A stretch of DNA of 64,000 nucleotides, taken from contig CM055827.1 in NCBI GenBank assembly GCA_029582265.1, positions 977,074 through 1,041,073 of the forward strand, given 5' to 3'. The position numbers and the translations under genes are program-made. Below, one piece after another: positions 22,051-35,300 of this stretch (its first letter is position 1; each line of letters begins with the position of its first letter). The notes under the pieces are model-generated. The model saw only the letters and a program-made list of their open reading frames with translations, searched no databases and was not told the DNA's origin. This DNA is from Zoroaster sp. YZ-2022. Taxonomy: Eukaryota > Echinodermata > Asteroidea > Forcipulatida > Zoroasteridae.

Positions 22051-25000
22051 ATGGCTGACCAAAAGAAACAAGAGAAGAAAGTCGATCTTGGATTACTTGA
22101 AGAAGATGATGAATTCGAAGAATTTCCAGCAGAAGGTTAGTATTAAACGTGAAATTATTTTTTCAGATTAATATTATTTGTAACAACCGTAGTTAACGTT
22201 AGCAACATGAACACGTTTTAGTTTTTACAAAACTGAACGCCAAACGCAAACGTAAATTACTTAGCGCCCTCTATTGACATCATTAAAATTTTCTTTGTTT
22301 TGCATTGTTTTATTCAGATATCACCAAAAATAAAAGAACAAGAAAACAATGATACTATAGGCCTACATCAAAATATTGTTCAATTACAACATAAAATGGT
22401 CTGCGCATTCGACTAACCCATCTGCATTCCTCGTGTTACTGTATGAATAAAATGACTGTCTATGACTATGTTAATAAAGACTTAAACTTAGTCTCAGTGT
22501 TCCTTCCTCCATGGTCATACTAACGACAGACGTTAACGTTAGTCTGTTACTGTGTTAGTCATATGGAAATAATCATAGAATGTCATATCCGACCGCCACT
22601 TTTTAAGGGTTTTTGGGGGATTCTTTTGCAACCACAGTTAAAAAAATGATTCTACCGATTTTTGGGGGTACAGAAAGCGGAAACTATCTTTAAAATCCAC
22701 TTTTATGATGGTTTTTGGACTTAATTTCCCTTCTAAATAAATCCTCCCCTTCAGAAAATAGAAGGATCCTATTAATGTTGCCACTTCGCATGGTCACTAA
22801 GATGGGTGAGTTGACAAGATCAGACTGACATGACTGAGGAAGTCTTCGTATACCAAAAATGCCTGATTTTTCATGAAATAAATATCCTTGAATAATTTGA
22901 AGTATATGTCCATCATCATCCATATGTTCTTTACCTTACAAGGTAGGTAAGATTACATTATTGGTTATATTGAATGAGAAAAAGTGGCAGTCGAATGCGA
23001 CATTCTACCCAGTCATATTGATTTGACTCTCATAAGTTGCCATTTGTCACTGTGATAGTCGGAGCATTGCACATTCTCCACTTACTAAATATCATGTTGA
23101 GTAAATTCTTGTAAATCTATAACGTTATAGTCTTTACGCCCCATCGCCATTATGCCCCACTGTAGGATTTCCTTGTACAAAAAATATAAAAAGTACATTC
23201 ATGTCCAAAATCCGATCCATTATCCACAAAAATTTCATTGTGAATTTTTTTTTCGGTGACTAGGCCTATTTGCATACGTACACCCAATTGAAACTTTAAC
23301 AATACAAATATTATATTAAATATGCATTATTATGTACGAAGTTTGATTTGACAACAAAAAAAGTTAGCTTTATGGTATTTGTTTAGAGTAGGATCGTCCC
23401 GTTTCTTTATTTTATGTTGACTTCAATTGTATCGGGTAATAGCTTTCATTATATTGCTTGAATGAATTAAATAATTTGACCATTACCAATTAATTAGACT
23501 TAGAATTGATGAGTTTTGAATTGATTTAACGGACAACTCTGCTAATAGCAGCAAGGGAACAGCAGCAAGGGCAAGTCGGGCCACTTAATAATTAATAATA
23601 ATAGGGTTTTCAGGTGAAAAATTATTCCTGAACCAATATGCTCAATATTTATATCAAATTAAAGGTCTTGATGAAAGAAATACAATGGTTTTTAAATCAA
23701 GAAAATCGGACGAGTCGTTTTTGAGGAATCCTGTTTTATTTAATCAAGTATACAGCATTCGATGAAGCCCGACTGTCCATACACTGTGTACATGTACGTC
23801 CCTAATGGCAAATAAACCGTTGAATCAGCCTACACACACCGTGATACACACGCACAGCGTTCGTGCTCGTTTCCCTCATAAGAGCTTTTGAAAGGGTGTA
23901 AAAAATACACTCTCCGCTCAAAACTAAACACATTTACGGCTCAAAACTTTCACATACATGTATGATAGAAAAGAGGTGTAAAATTCATTCAGACATCGCT
24001 CTTACCTTTCAACTTAAAAATTTCACCTCGAAAAACGGTGTTTAATTTTTTATCTCTTCATAACTTCGGTTGTAGAGTAGCTGTGGAGATCGAGCAAGCA
24101 TGGGTATGTAAAGGAGCCCTTTGACTCTATAGGGAAACCCGATTTCATGTCAATCACAATGTACTCGGGCGCGGAGACAGCTCAGAAGTGGATGCACTCA
24201 GCATAGCAGAGCGCGGCAAATTTTACGGGCCGAATGCGCCCGATCTCGGAACACTTCGCGAAAGGCTGGGCGGGACGAGAGTGGTTCATTCATAAAAACC
24301 TAGCCTTTCGCACGTACTTCCGATTGCTATTTTATGTACATTGTTGGATAGCTGACACTATTTAAGCTTTCCAATGAGCTATTACATGTAAGATTTCGAC
24401 AGGTAAAAGTAATAGAATTTTTTGATTTAAAATTTTGATGTTTTTTGTTGCGGGCGATGCGCTGTGCGTGTGGAGGGCTTCGGTCAAGCACGTACAAACT
24501 GAAAACCCTAATAATAATAATAAAGATTTGTAGCACACACATATCCACCCTGCTGGGCGCTCAAGGCGTGGAAACAAAGAAAAAACATGAATACAAACAA
24601 TATACAACGATAGCATAGGGAAAAATTATGTACTGAGATACATGTACCTACAATGGAATTACAAATATACATCATCTTTGAAGAATTGTGACATACATGT
24701 AAGATGAGTTTTAAGCATCGACTTAAATCTAGTTATACTATGACAAGATTTGAGTTTAGTTGGAAGATGATTCCAGAGTCTTGGAGCCGCGACAGAAAAA
24801 GACCTATCACCCCAGTTCCGTTTTGAAGTTGGTTCATTTAGGAGTGACATGTTGCTGGAGCGCAAATTGCGTGATGGAGTGTAGACTTTAAGCAGTTCAG
24901 AAATATAAATTGGAGCAATGTTATTAAAAGATTTGTGAACAATTAGCATAAGTTTAAAAACAATTCTCTGTGAAACAGGAAGCCAGTGCAGTTCTTTCAA

Positions 25001-28000
25001 GATTGGCATGAAATGGCATGACTTTCTGGACAAAGTCACAACACGAGCTGCTGTGTTTTGTATGTGCTGAAGATGAGATATTTGATTCTGCGGGAGACCG
25101 TAAAGGAGAGCATTCCCGTTATCGAGCCGTGATGTGACAAACGCATGTATAATTTGTTCAGCAGCACTTTTATTCAAGTATTTCCTTATTCGGCTAATAT
25201 TTCTGATATGAAATGATAATATGCGAACAATGTTGGAGATATGAGGTTTTAAAGTCATTGTCGAGTCAAATATAACACCCAAATTACGTGCTTGTGATGA
25301 GTGGGTTATCTGCGAGTCACCAATTGTAATAAATGGAAGAGAAACTTTAGACAATTGCTGACATGATCCAAATAGAACAAATTCTGTTTTTTCGTCGTTC
25401 AATTTCAGGAAGTTTTGTCTCATCCAACTTCGAATCTCTTGAATACATTTCTCCAGTGTTGTAATGCATTGTAATGGACTTGTCGTGCAAGTCCACGCAG
25501 TGTGGAGCGCCCTGTCAGATAATCTCCACTGAATAGACCATAACCTACCGTATCACTCTAGCAGTAGCCCTGCCAGAGATTAAAGCCGACCGCCAGCTAA
25601 TCCCTCCGCCGTTCTTGGTACCCCTGCTAATCACACCGCCTACTAAGCCAGCCAGCTAAGCGAGATCGTAGAAATCTGGCTTTCAATGTGTCAATTATCA
25701 CCTTATTATTGTGTGCAAAAGTCACTTACACAAAACAATATTTTCCACTATTACTTACCAACTAAAGTAAAAATTACCATTGTTTTCCACCAACTTACGA
25801 TCTAATTAAGTTTAAGAAAAATATCAACAAATTTAATCTTGCTTAAATGGTGGATGTTATCACAAATGTAACCCCTTACACTCTAGTGGCTTTTTGGCCT
25901 TGTTTGGGGTGACTGACAGTAAATAAATTTAAAAAAATAAAAAAAAAATAAAAATTCTAAACGGACGTTAGAAATGTTAGTTGACTTCCCGAAATACAAT
26001 TAAGTGCGGAGATGACTGTTTTTCTCTTGGAAGTTCCATTTTATTTTTGATCCAAAAAGCATAGATTCTGAAAACTCTTTCGTGATTATTTTAAATTAAC
26101 CCTAACCCTGCTCAACGCAACACGGTGCAACAAGTGTACACGTCTGTGGGACCTTGTTGCACTGTGCAGCCAAGGGATGCTATACAATTTGTTGTATACT
26201 GTTGAGTCCAGCAGGGTTCAAGTCTGTGTACATATTTCACAGTGTTGTATTTTGATGTGTCTAGCAACCACATACTTAACATTTTTACTGAAACTGCTGG
26301 CCACTGTTATTGAAACTTTCTGGTTCAAGGAGAATGGTGGTCAGTATTAGGTTTCATATCTCACATTGCAGTGTAGATGATATGGGCTAATGGATTATTT
26401 CAAAGGTCAGAAGCACAAAACAAAAGAGCATGTAAATAAAAGAAAAAGAAAAAGTGCAGAAAAGAAGAAGCACCAAACAAAAGAGCATTTAAAGAAAAAG
26501 AAAAAGTGCAAAAAGAAATAAGTACAAAACAAGAGCATTTAAGTAAAAGAAAAAGAAAAACAAAACAAAACAAAACAAAAAAGGCAGTGATGATAATTTG
26601 TGCAAAGTACAAAGCATTCTGAGCCCAAAAAATAAGTTCAAAAAAAAAAGTTGAAGAAAAGCTGTCACCCCACAGTAGTATCCCGTTGCATACTGTTACA
26701 CTCAGCAGGCTACTTATAACACCACTGACAGTGACACACACTGATCTAGCCTGCTAAATTCCCTGATGCATACTGTTGCGCCTAGCAGGGTACTTATAAT
26801 ACCACCCACACACACTACAGGGCTAGCCTGCTAGACGCAACAATATGCACTGTTGGATCTTTTTACACTCAGCAGCCTTCTCACTTTGACAAATGTTGTA
26901 TGTTGTTGAGTTGAGCAGGGTGTCTAGCCAGAATACCAAAGGGGGTTAGGGTTAATGAATACTTTTTAAAAGTTAATGGATACTTTATATTTCACGGTGT
27001 TTACCCTGCACGGTGTCCTTACATATTTTTTTCATGATGAAATTTCTTTGGATAGGCCTAATGGATCGGATTTTGTACACGAATGTGTTTTTTGTAAGAA
27101 TATTTTTTGTACAGGCAAATCCTATAGCAGGGCATAATGGGGATGGGGCGTATCGACGATGGGGCGTCATGGCGATGGGGCGTTATGGCAATGGGGCGTA
27201 ATGACTGGAAACCTATCAAGGTAATATGCGCCATGTTTTTCATGGGTCAACATTTATCAAATTAGCACATGCGTTGCCATCTGTCCAAAGGTCAAACTTC
27301 ACAAGCCCTAGTCCAGGTGAAGTTCGGGTGGTGGGTTGAAGATGGGAAAGTGTGTTCTAAATAAACAATTTTGCCCCATAAAAACATTTCCGTGAAAGTG
27401 ACCATTACATCTTCATTGATCCAACGTCATTGCATAAATGCAGATTGATGAGAGTCAGAGGCAGTCAGAGGTCAGGGGTGTATTTGATTCACTCCTGATC
27501 GCGGATCAGGATCGTGTAATATTGCACAGTGCGAAAACAAATGGAAACTTTTTGGGATCGAATCCATGTCGTAGCTCAGCCACTAGATATGCCTGTTGTA
27601 TACAGTGAGTACCAGACTACGGTTGAACCGTGCCCGCTGGCAGAATCCATCCAGTAAATGTAGATTTTTGATAAGTTTATTGATAATTCAAAAAGTTTGT
27701 AATATTATTCATGATGATTTAATGAATTCTATAATGATTTTCGTCTTGTTATTTTCGTTTGCAACATCTTGGATCTAGCACATATCCACTGCGCGAGCAG
27801 GATCAGCAAATACAGGATCCGGATCAGTAAACTCTGTAAACCGTACGGACTGTCTGGCGATCGAGATCCGGATCTGTGCAAAAGAAACAGACCCAATATT
27901 GGAATCATGTTGTGTTTTACATGTACACACCATATCAAACTGCTAATATGATGGATTGATGCATTATACTTTGGTATCTCATTTTGTTAACTCCTTGAAG

Positions 28001-28624
28001 ACTGGGGCGAAGATGCAGAAGATCCAACAGATTCCAACGTGTGGGAGGATAACTGGGATGATGATAACGTAGAAGATAACTTCTCCAAACAGTTGAGGTA
28101 AGTTTCTCAGATGTAGAAGGTGGGCCCTAATTGTCTTGGACAAGATATTATGGTATCTAGTTTCATAGATAACCAAAATGATTGTTGGGTGAGGGCAACC
28201 AGAGATTCTGTTGCTGTTGCCATCAGGTCACTTTTTAATGTTCTTAATTTCACTCGGTATAGTTTTCCACACTGGGGTATTGAATGTCCCTTTAATTTGG
28301 ATAGCTCTTTCACCTATAGTTGAATTTCACAACTCTTTGATATAAAAGTTGAATTGTACGTATTTTATGGTGATATGTACAATTACATTCAGGTGGGACA
28401 CACATTAGCAGTGTTTCACATCAGAGCAAATATTGGTTAAATGTATCATGTACATTAAAAGCTCATGAAGCCTGATAAGAGTTCAAACCTTTCTCATTCT
28501 ACTATAACTGACTTTGAATTGATTCTGTTGGTTTGAATATTCAAGGTACTTCTTCTTTCTTCCATTCAGAGCGGAGCTGGAAAAACTTGGAAAGAAAGAC
28601 CAGCCAGAGCCAATGAAGACATAG
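22051..28624 (+). CDS. SEM1: SEM1/DSS1, 26S proteasome lid subunit and BRCA2-binding protein, complete
   Basis: Three exons, 22051-22135, 28001-28097 and 28570-28624, join with GT-AG splice sites (phases 1 and 2) into 78 codons plus stop; the human protein has 70. The product starts [25 protein letters not shown], written here only as a guide to the first exon's reading frame. Two acidic tryptophan-containing stretches follow, with [16 protein letters not shown] at the centre and a short helical tail ([10 protein letters not shown]). Both acidic blocks and the tail are family hallmarks. In known biology this intrinsically disordered protein is a lid subunit of the 26S proteasome, and also works with BRCA2 and the TREX-2 complex. 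A polyadenylation signal AATAAA sits at 28861-28866, 237 bp after the stop. A TATA-like stretch lies about 40 bp before the start codon. The 5.9-kb first intron contains a TA-flanked repeat, a truncated LINE and a piggyBac-like MITE. Confidence 0.96.
22578..23005. mobile_element. TA-flanked inverted-repeat MITE, copy 1
   Basis: The ends GAATGTCATATCCGACCGCC and the complement of GAATGTCGCATTCGACTGCC are both followed inward by ACTTTTT and bounded by TA at 22576-22577 and 23006-23007. This is consistent with a mariner-type target. A second copy lies inverted at 57764-58253. It is in SEM1 intron 1. Confidence 0.7.
23126..23245 (-). repeat. Interspersed repeat, copy inverted relative to 27005-27205
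   Basis: Its reverse complement shares ATTTTTGTGGATAATGGATC-like sequence, TTTTTTGTACA and ATGGCGATGGGGCGT with 27005-27205. Boundaries are not resolved. Both copies are in SEM1 intron 1. Confidence 0.6.
23246..24508. other. SEM1 intron 1 stretch without recognised features
   Basis: I see no coding sequence, no delimited repeat and no RNA gene. A GC-richer patch occupies about 24120-24310. Confidence 0.4.
24509..25470 (-). mobile_element. CR1/L2-like LINE copy 2, more strongly 5'-truncated, frame intact
   Basis: A 254-codon minus-strand frame (25423-24659) is nearly identical to the C-terminal half of copy 1. It starts after the YADD motif, so no catalytic centre is present. [25 protein letters not shown] and [17 protein letters not shown] are kept. 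The 3' tail and (TTA)n run are at 24509-24560. The 5' break is near 25470, where similarity to copy 1 stops abruptly. It lies in SEM1 intron 1. Confidence 0.9.
26100..26951. mobile_element. Large piggyBac-like non-autonomous element, 852 bp
   Basis: The ends CCCTAACCCTGCTCAAC and GGGGGTTAGGG are bounded by TTAA at 26096-26099 and 26952-26955. The interior repeats short words around AGCAGG and GTTGTA in both orientations, and carries an A-rich run of AAAGAAAAAG units at 26430-26660. No transposase. Confidence 0.75.
27005..27205 (+). repeat. Interspersed repeat with short tandem GGGGCGTNATGGC units
   Basis: Four imperfect copies of a unit around GATGGGGCGTCATGGC lie at 27137-27202. The segment before them matches the inverted copy at 23126-23245. 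Confidence 0.65.
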
Positions 28625-28860
28625 TACATACTCAGCAGGGGGTCAAGGTTCAGGGGTCAAGACAGAGGTCATTTTTACAGGGGAAAAAAAAAATTGAAAT
28701 TTTGTTTTCATGTCATCTTGATTCAACATGACCAAAATGGATAAGAATCTCCATGGTATCTGCCGATCAAGCCGGGCACATTTTTTTTTTTTTGCCTCAC
28801 TAATTTTTAGCCTCACTAATTTTTAGCCTCACTAACATTGCTGGTTAAGTTTTCCTTGAT

Positions 28861-28866
28861 AATAAA
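28861..28866 (+). terminator. polyadenylation signal of SEM1
   Basis: AATAAA lies 237 bp downstream of the SEM1 stop codon, in the expected orientation and range for 3' end formation. No competing gene starts before it. Confidence 0.6.
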
Positions 28867-29106
28867 GCTGTAATCAACCTTAACCTGACAATGTCCGTGC
28901 ATCCATCCCACACAATGGTTTTTTAAGTGATGAAGCCTTATTGATAACATATCTATAACCACTTATGGAGAGGCTCAGTGGGGCCAAGGTTTCCTTACAT
29001 CCTCCACAAATGACCACTGTGTTTAGCCAAACATCACAGTTTTCACACATTATGCCTAAATGTTTAACAAACGTGAAGAAGAAATCAGATTTTGGTTTTA
29101 GAATTT

Positions 29107-29412
29107 AACCCTCCTATGCCCAGGCTGAAATTTGGCCCAGTCAGCACGGCACTCACAGACAGTCACTTGAGTATTTTTGGGTGCATTGCCAAATTGGTAG
29201 GTCAAACCAGTCACACAGAGCTGTGTATGAGTGCACTGCACAAAGTCAGTGGGTTGGGAGTTACATACAAATTTTGAGTGTCTTTGGGTTTGACCTCCTA
29301 TCACACAGCCACATGTGTTTGCATGTATTTGAGTGCACTGCACAAAGTCAATGGGTTAAGAGAGACATACAAATTTTGAGTGTCTTTGAGTGTTAAACCT
29401 ATAGGAGGGTTT
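29107..29412. mobile_element. TTAA-type element with internal duplication
   Basis: It begins CCCTCCTATGCCC after TTAA at 29103-29106 and ends CCTATAGGAGGG, with no intact TTAA on the right. Inside, a segment of about 110 bp containing GAGTGCACTGCACAAAGTCA occurs twice. Confidence 0.55.
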
Positions 29413-29653
29413 TGATCCTGGAAAGTGACACTCCTTCAGAAGTTTGCTGATTTTTTTTTTAAACTAACAAGTGGAAGTGTATATAAGCAGTATTGGGGTA
29501 GGGTCACAAAGTGATTGGATGTGGGGGTGGCTGTGAATGTTATGGTTTGTGTTGGATGATAGTGCACAGCACAACATTTAAGAGTGTCTTGTACATTATA
29601 CTGCAGTGCAGATGGGGGGGGGGGGCACCAATTTTCAAGATTTATTGTTTTAA

Positions 29654-29904
29654 CCCTAACCCCAAATCCTGCAAAATCCTCCAAGGGGCACTTTTGGGGA
29701 ATAATTCAGCACTGTTGCAAACTGGTACTTTCACCTCTTCAGATGGGGCAAAATTACTACCTGGTAAGAAGTACGGGCCATAAGTGCTGAATATGAATGA
29801 TCAACGAAAATGCATGGTGCATTTTGAAGATAAGAGCATGTTTCCAAAATTGCACTGGAGGATTCAGGAAGGTTCCTAGCCAGAATACCTTAGGGGGGTT
29901 AGGG
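29654..29904. mobile_element. piggyBac-like MITE, family D copy 1
   Basis: The ends CCCTAACCCC and GGGGTTAGGG are bounded by TTAA at 29650-29653 and 29905-29908. The body shares TTCAGCACTGTTG, ACTGGTACTTTCACCTCTTC and GGGGCAAAATTACTACC with 44700-44960. Confidence 0.8.
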
Positions 29905-30989
29905 TTAATACAGACTTTTATCATGGTGCAGCCATCTTGTTTTTCTTCCATACAAATCTACATGACCAAACCGAGGCTGGAAGGATAAATAGTCTGATCC
30001 TTTCTATGTATTGATAACTGCTCTATTATTGTACTTGCGCACACCAGGCAAAGATGGCCGCCACATGATAAACATCTACTACAAATCACTTTGATGTTGT
30101 GACTGATATTAACATTTTGAAACATGTTGTATATATACCAAGTTTGAATACAATCTTGTAGTCATATTGTAAACCCAAGGTAGCACATGTACTCTAAACA
30201 TCAGACATTGTATACGTATGTTTCAGAAATAAAATAAATACGATTCAAGTAAAACCATGATGAGTTTATGAACTCCAATTTTATTTCGCAAGAAAAACAT
30301 GGTTACTGAAAATACTAAACTACATACATTTTGTAGTGTTGATGTCCTTATATTGTAGTGTTGCTTAGGCAAAAAAAGAAGTTTTTGGTCATTGGTTGGC
30401 TTCAAAATCGGTGCAGTGATGCACTTTTTTTTGGGCCATCATTGAAATACGTGATACATTGTATACACGAGGACCAAATTTTCCATATACAATGTATAAG
30501 AGAGGCCTCACAAACGTTTCATAGCAACAACAAAAAAATTAAAAATGCCGGCGCTTTTTTTGGTTTTTTGTTGCCTTAATCATTGTCTGTTCATACATAG
30601 TTTGCTGTTTCTGCAACTAAATTATATACATTATTCTATTATGAATTTAAAGCAAAATAGACATCTATAGTGCTACATTTAGTGCTACAAATCTTATTTA
30701 TCGGAAAATTGGAAAAATTCTTGATGTTATGTGATACAAAATGTACAAGCTCTGTATACAAATACACACACTTTTACCCGGTGGATGATAATCACCCCGG
30801 TACTCAAAAGATCACGCAAAGTGTAAACAATCTACTTGTTTTCAAATGTGGAACAATTCTGAGTACAAATTCATTTGCAAATATTTATTGAAAAGGCTAA
30901 TAAGACTGAAGTCAAAATAGTGAACTCCTGAACATCTCCAAAATACTTTGTACATAATATTATAAGACGTTAGTATACAAATTACAAGT

Positions 30990-31076
30990 GGTACAGTAAA
31001 GCTAGCCTCCCGAGGTGAAGTCAAGGGAAAATAGAACACTCCAAGAATCACCGAGGGAGGCTAGTTCTAATGTACC
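30990..31076. repeat. Hairpin-forming inverted repeat
   Basis: GGTAC, a short spacer, and GCTAGCCTCCCGAGGTGA at the left pair with TCACCGAGGGAGGCTAG and GTACC at the right. The stem is about 30 bp with mismatches around a 28-bp loop. Probably a small MITE; no target duplication is clear. Confidence 0.6.
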
Positions 31077-32163
31077 ATGACTGAAAACGGTCAGTATATT
31101 TGTTTTATAACACCTTATACATAGATTCTGCTACAATCAAATCAATACATGACTTTCATTAACTTGGTAACACGTATTTATTCATGGAATTGATGCGTTT
31201 AGACCAATTTCATAGGCTAGTTCATTGGAGGCCATGGGCTAGTCTTTACTTGTTATCTTGGCATTACAGTAAAAAAAAATAGCGAACATCACGTGACACT
31301 CTCAACCAATCACAAGACAGAATCTATGTATGAAGTGTGCCAGTCGTATATTAATCTAGTCCATGGTATAGTACAACAAGAACAATAGATTTTGCCCATT
31401 CATGATGTATTCCAGATACATGTATCAAGCTGTGTCGAGTGCATATTCCATGATACCTCCAAAGCAGTGTAGCCAAACTCATTAACATGCTCATTGTTCA
31501 TGCACATTTGGAGTATAAAGCCATGGACAGGGTTATACCAGGCTGGTGTACTTACTGTAGAATTACACACACGCTTCCCCCAAGGTTACAGATTCTGTTG
31601 TTTTTACTTGTCTGTCTACAAGTTAGTTATTTCAATGGTTACAAAGTAGAAAGTGAGTCTTTGACTATACAACCATGATTGGGAACACTAGATGGCAGGA
31701 GTAACCCAAGGTTCACTTTCAAAATATTGGGAACCGAAAATATTAACAAATGCAAAACAAATTGGCGTGAGTAAGACCCGAATTCATTTATACAACTAAA
31801 CCACATTCACATTCATCCTCGGGGGCGATAGTGAAAGAATCCTTCAAGTTGAAGTGGTGAAAGATTAGGCAGAACATGGTGACTCATAAAAATGGCGACT
31901 CATTAAAAAGGCGAATCAAAAAGATAAATTTGAATCTTTTGGTATTAAAGATGGCTGTCGGTCTTGGACGTACTAGACGGTTATAGTGATGCCTGGTCAA
32001 ACCTTGGTTGAACATCTTCATGGGTCAGTAGTGGCCGGGATAGCTGCTGGCGTGTTTGTCCAAGTTGTTCCAGCTATAACAAAGAGTACATGGTCCATGC
32101 CATATTACAAAATTCTCTTTTAGGTCGAGGTGACATTGACAAACATGCGCAAAACAAAAAACG

Positions 32164-32306
32164 GAAATTGTTTGGAAATTCTTTTGCCACCTGACATCTC
32201 AACAGCCTCCATGCCAACAGTACATGCAGAAAGAAACATCTTAAGGACTCAGGAAATTCTTTTGCCACCTGACATCTCAACAGCCTCCATGCCAACAGTA
32301 CATACA
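32164..32306. repeat. Tandem duplication just past the stop of the membrane-protein gene
   Basis: GGAAATTCTTTTGCCACCTG and the following ACATCTCAACAGCCTCCATG occur twice, 76 bp apart. It lies 28 bp after the stop codon on the minus strand, so probably in the 3' UTR. Confidence 0.75.
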
Positions 32307-32333
32307 ATACTTCACGTATTATCGGGAATGTGA

Positions 32334-35300
32334 TTAGGACTGTACATTGTAAGGCACTGAGGTTACTCCTGTCTTCTTGTGTATGGTGAACATGACGCCT
32401 ACACCAAGAGCCACACCAAGTACAAGCATTCCGATTCCAAACCCGATAAATGTCCCTAAAATGGAGAAGATAAAAATATTAAAAACTGCAGTTATTGACT
32501 CTATATTGTAATTGTAACACTTAAGATAAGAGGGGTGCTACTCGATGAAGAAATTACACTTACAAGAGAAGCTTCTTGGGCCGAACGAATATTTTATTTA
32601 TTTCTCCGTGGCTATAACAAGAAGTACAAAATCTGTTCCTATACTCAATACTGACTGTAGGGTCACAAGACTAGCAGTCCAGTAGAGAGAGAGAGAAGTG
32701 TGTCAAGAGAGAGCAAGAGACGAACTGTGTTTTCTAATCTAAAAATAGCATGTATATACTAATAATGGGAACTGGTCACTTATAACTGTGGAGGTATTTT
32801 GTTTATATTATAATTAAGGGGAGGCCTAAGTGATAATTAAATGGGTCTAGGTGATGTCAGTCTGGAGGTCGAAAATTATTTACGACCCACATGTGGTCAG
32901 TGGCCCTCAGTGTAAAATATACAAGATGTCAGCTTACATAATCAACACAGCAGGTTTGGCAAAAGGAAAATAACTTCCTTATAAAGAGTAACTTTTAGAC
33001 CTTGAACTGATTGTTGGAGATTTTTAACAAATCATAACATCATAACTCAAATATGTAATAAGGTTGTATGTGATTCAACTGTTCAGCGAATGAATCTGCA
33101 TAAATTAAGACAACTGTGACAACTTTGTATCTTCTTCCATTGATGTTGCACATTCATCCAATAGAAAGTTACTACGTTGTCATTCGTGAAACCAAACATT
33201 TCATGTGAGTATTCAGTCAAATAAAACTGCATTTTGTTAACTTACCTAGGCTAAATCCTTTAGAATCAACAGACATCTTGGGAGTAAAGTTGGTCCTCAG
33301 TGATTTAGGTTCAGGGGAAACATCAACCATCTGAAAAAAACATGTGTACACAAATCTTAAAGTTAATAATCTGTTACTTTTTAGAAGACTTAAATTTTCT
33401 TGATATTTCTTGTCTTTTAGCATCTTTGCTGCAAGGACATGATTGAAATATTACTCAATTATTTGGAAATGACAAATCTGCCATCTTTGTTTTGAAATTG
33501 GTTGAAATGGCATAGATTCTAGCACCCTATCTGATGAGGATCATTTTGTGGGTGTGGACATTTAAAGTAGCAATTTTCAAAGTGTGACGGAGAAGTTATA
33601 AATGGTTTTTGTACTGGACCCACAGTGACACCACCATGGATTTTTACCTTTCCTTTGTAGTTGAATTCCAGATGGAGAGAACCACTATTTATTTGCTCTT
33701 CCAGCATATCATATGCCTCCCCCAGTGGTAGCTGTTTTGTCATATTGACAGCATCTCCCTTGACCCAGGGAATCCCAAGCAACTTAAAGAAGATTGTGGT
33801 GATGCCATTTGAGCCTTTTGTCACCTGAAAGTTTGAAAAAACGTTATTATTATTATATATTATTATATATCTTTCTGGTAATGAAACCAAGGATTCCTCA
33901 GAAGCACCTATCGTACTGTAGCTCATAAGCCCGAGGAAACCTGTGAAGAGAAGATGAAAAACTATAATGTTCAGTTTTTTTGATATGGGATGAAACCCCA
34001 GAACAATGAGCAACCCAATGTGATCAAGTAATGACTGGGTCTAAATCCACATGTCAGCTCAGGGCTTAGTAGTTATTGCAACAAAATAATCAATTTAAAT
34101 CTGTAAAAGTTCGGTAAATTACAGTACTCATTAACCCTAACTCCCTAGGCCAATTTGCTTAAACATAACCTAAATCCTCCAAAATCCTTCAGTAGTAAAG
34201 TGTTAAAACCTCAAAGACCCTGAATCCTTCAAAATCCTCCAGTTTTTATTACTTGTGGCCACTTGCCTGAATCCTCCAAAATCCTCCACTGACAGGTTTA
34301 GGTAATGGAATTTTTGGGTGCAGTGCTGGTGTAAGACTATGTATACACAGGTGTTTCTAATCTGTTATGTACATGGCCCAGAGCCAGGGACCAATAAACA
34401 GTGTCCACTGACCTTGCAATACCTACATGTACAATGTCCACTACCATTGGAATACAGACTACATGTATGCACACATGTGTTTCTAATCTGTCATCATGTA
34501 CATGGCCCATGGCCAGGGACTGTCCTTGTAAGTTGTATGGAGCAATGAACAGTGTCCACTGACCCAAGCATGAACCTTGCAATACCTACATGTACAATAA
34601 ACCTGTACATGTATTAAAATAAGCAATAATCTCAATCCTCCATAATCCACCAAGCAAATAATCACAACTGCCCTGAATCCTTCAAAATCCTTCACCGCTG
34701 CAAATTCCACATAACCTCAATCCTCCATTTTCATCCAGTGTCAAAAATAGCCTGATAACCTCAATCCTTCATAATCCACCAAGCAAATAATCCCAACTGC
34801 CCTGAATCCTTCAAAATCCTTCACCGCTGCAAATTCCACATAACCTCAATCGTTCAAAATCACTTTGGCAAAGAGGATTTTGGAGGATTTGGGAAGATTG
34901 GGTTAAAAAAATAATAATGAATTGTAAATGACAACACTGGCTATGGAGGCATGTTCAGTAGTTATAACTACTTAGACCATATTGCCAGAGTCATCTTGAG
35001 TTCATACAAAAGTTGTACAAAGAAACAATCAGATTTACAATCTTTAGACTTACAAACATATCAGCGATTCTGGTGGGTGTAACTCCAGCAGCTTTGGCAA
35101 TGCTGTACGTTGCTCCACGGTAAAACTCGATAGTATTGTTCAAAATGTACCGACTGTAAACTTCTGAAATTACATGAAGATGAAGATTTGATATAAATAC
35201 CCAACAGTAAACTTGCTTAAAAGTGGGGGTTGCAAAATATATAAAAATCAAGTAATCTGTAGGAAATATTTTTTTTTTTAAGTTTCTTTTTTTGTTTTTA

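Larger units (their letters stand above)
29909..32333. other. Convergent intergenic region between SEM1 and the membrane-protein gene
   Basis: No coding sequence recognised. It includes the hairpin at 30990-31076, a possible inverted-repeat pair (31108-31130 and 31320-31342, sharing TACATAGATTCTG), and a 76-bp duplication at 32164-32306. AATAAA words at about 30227-30240 are not tied to a gene. Confidence 0.4.

Noticed and set aside
26100..26951. TTAACCCTAACCC and GGGTTAGGGTTAA read as telomere-like repeats
   Set aside because: Each occurrence is a single unit at the end of an element next to its TTAA target site, not a tandem telomeric array.
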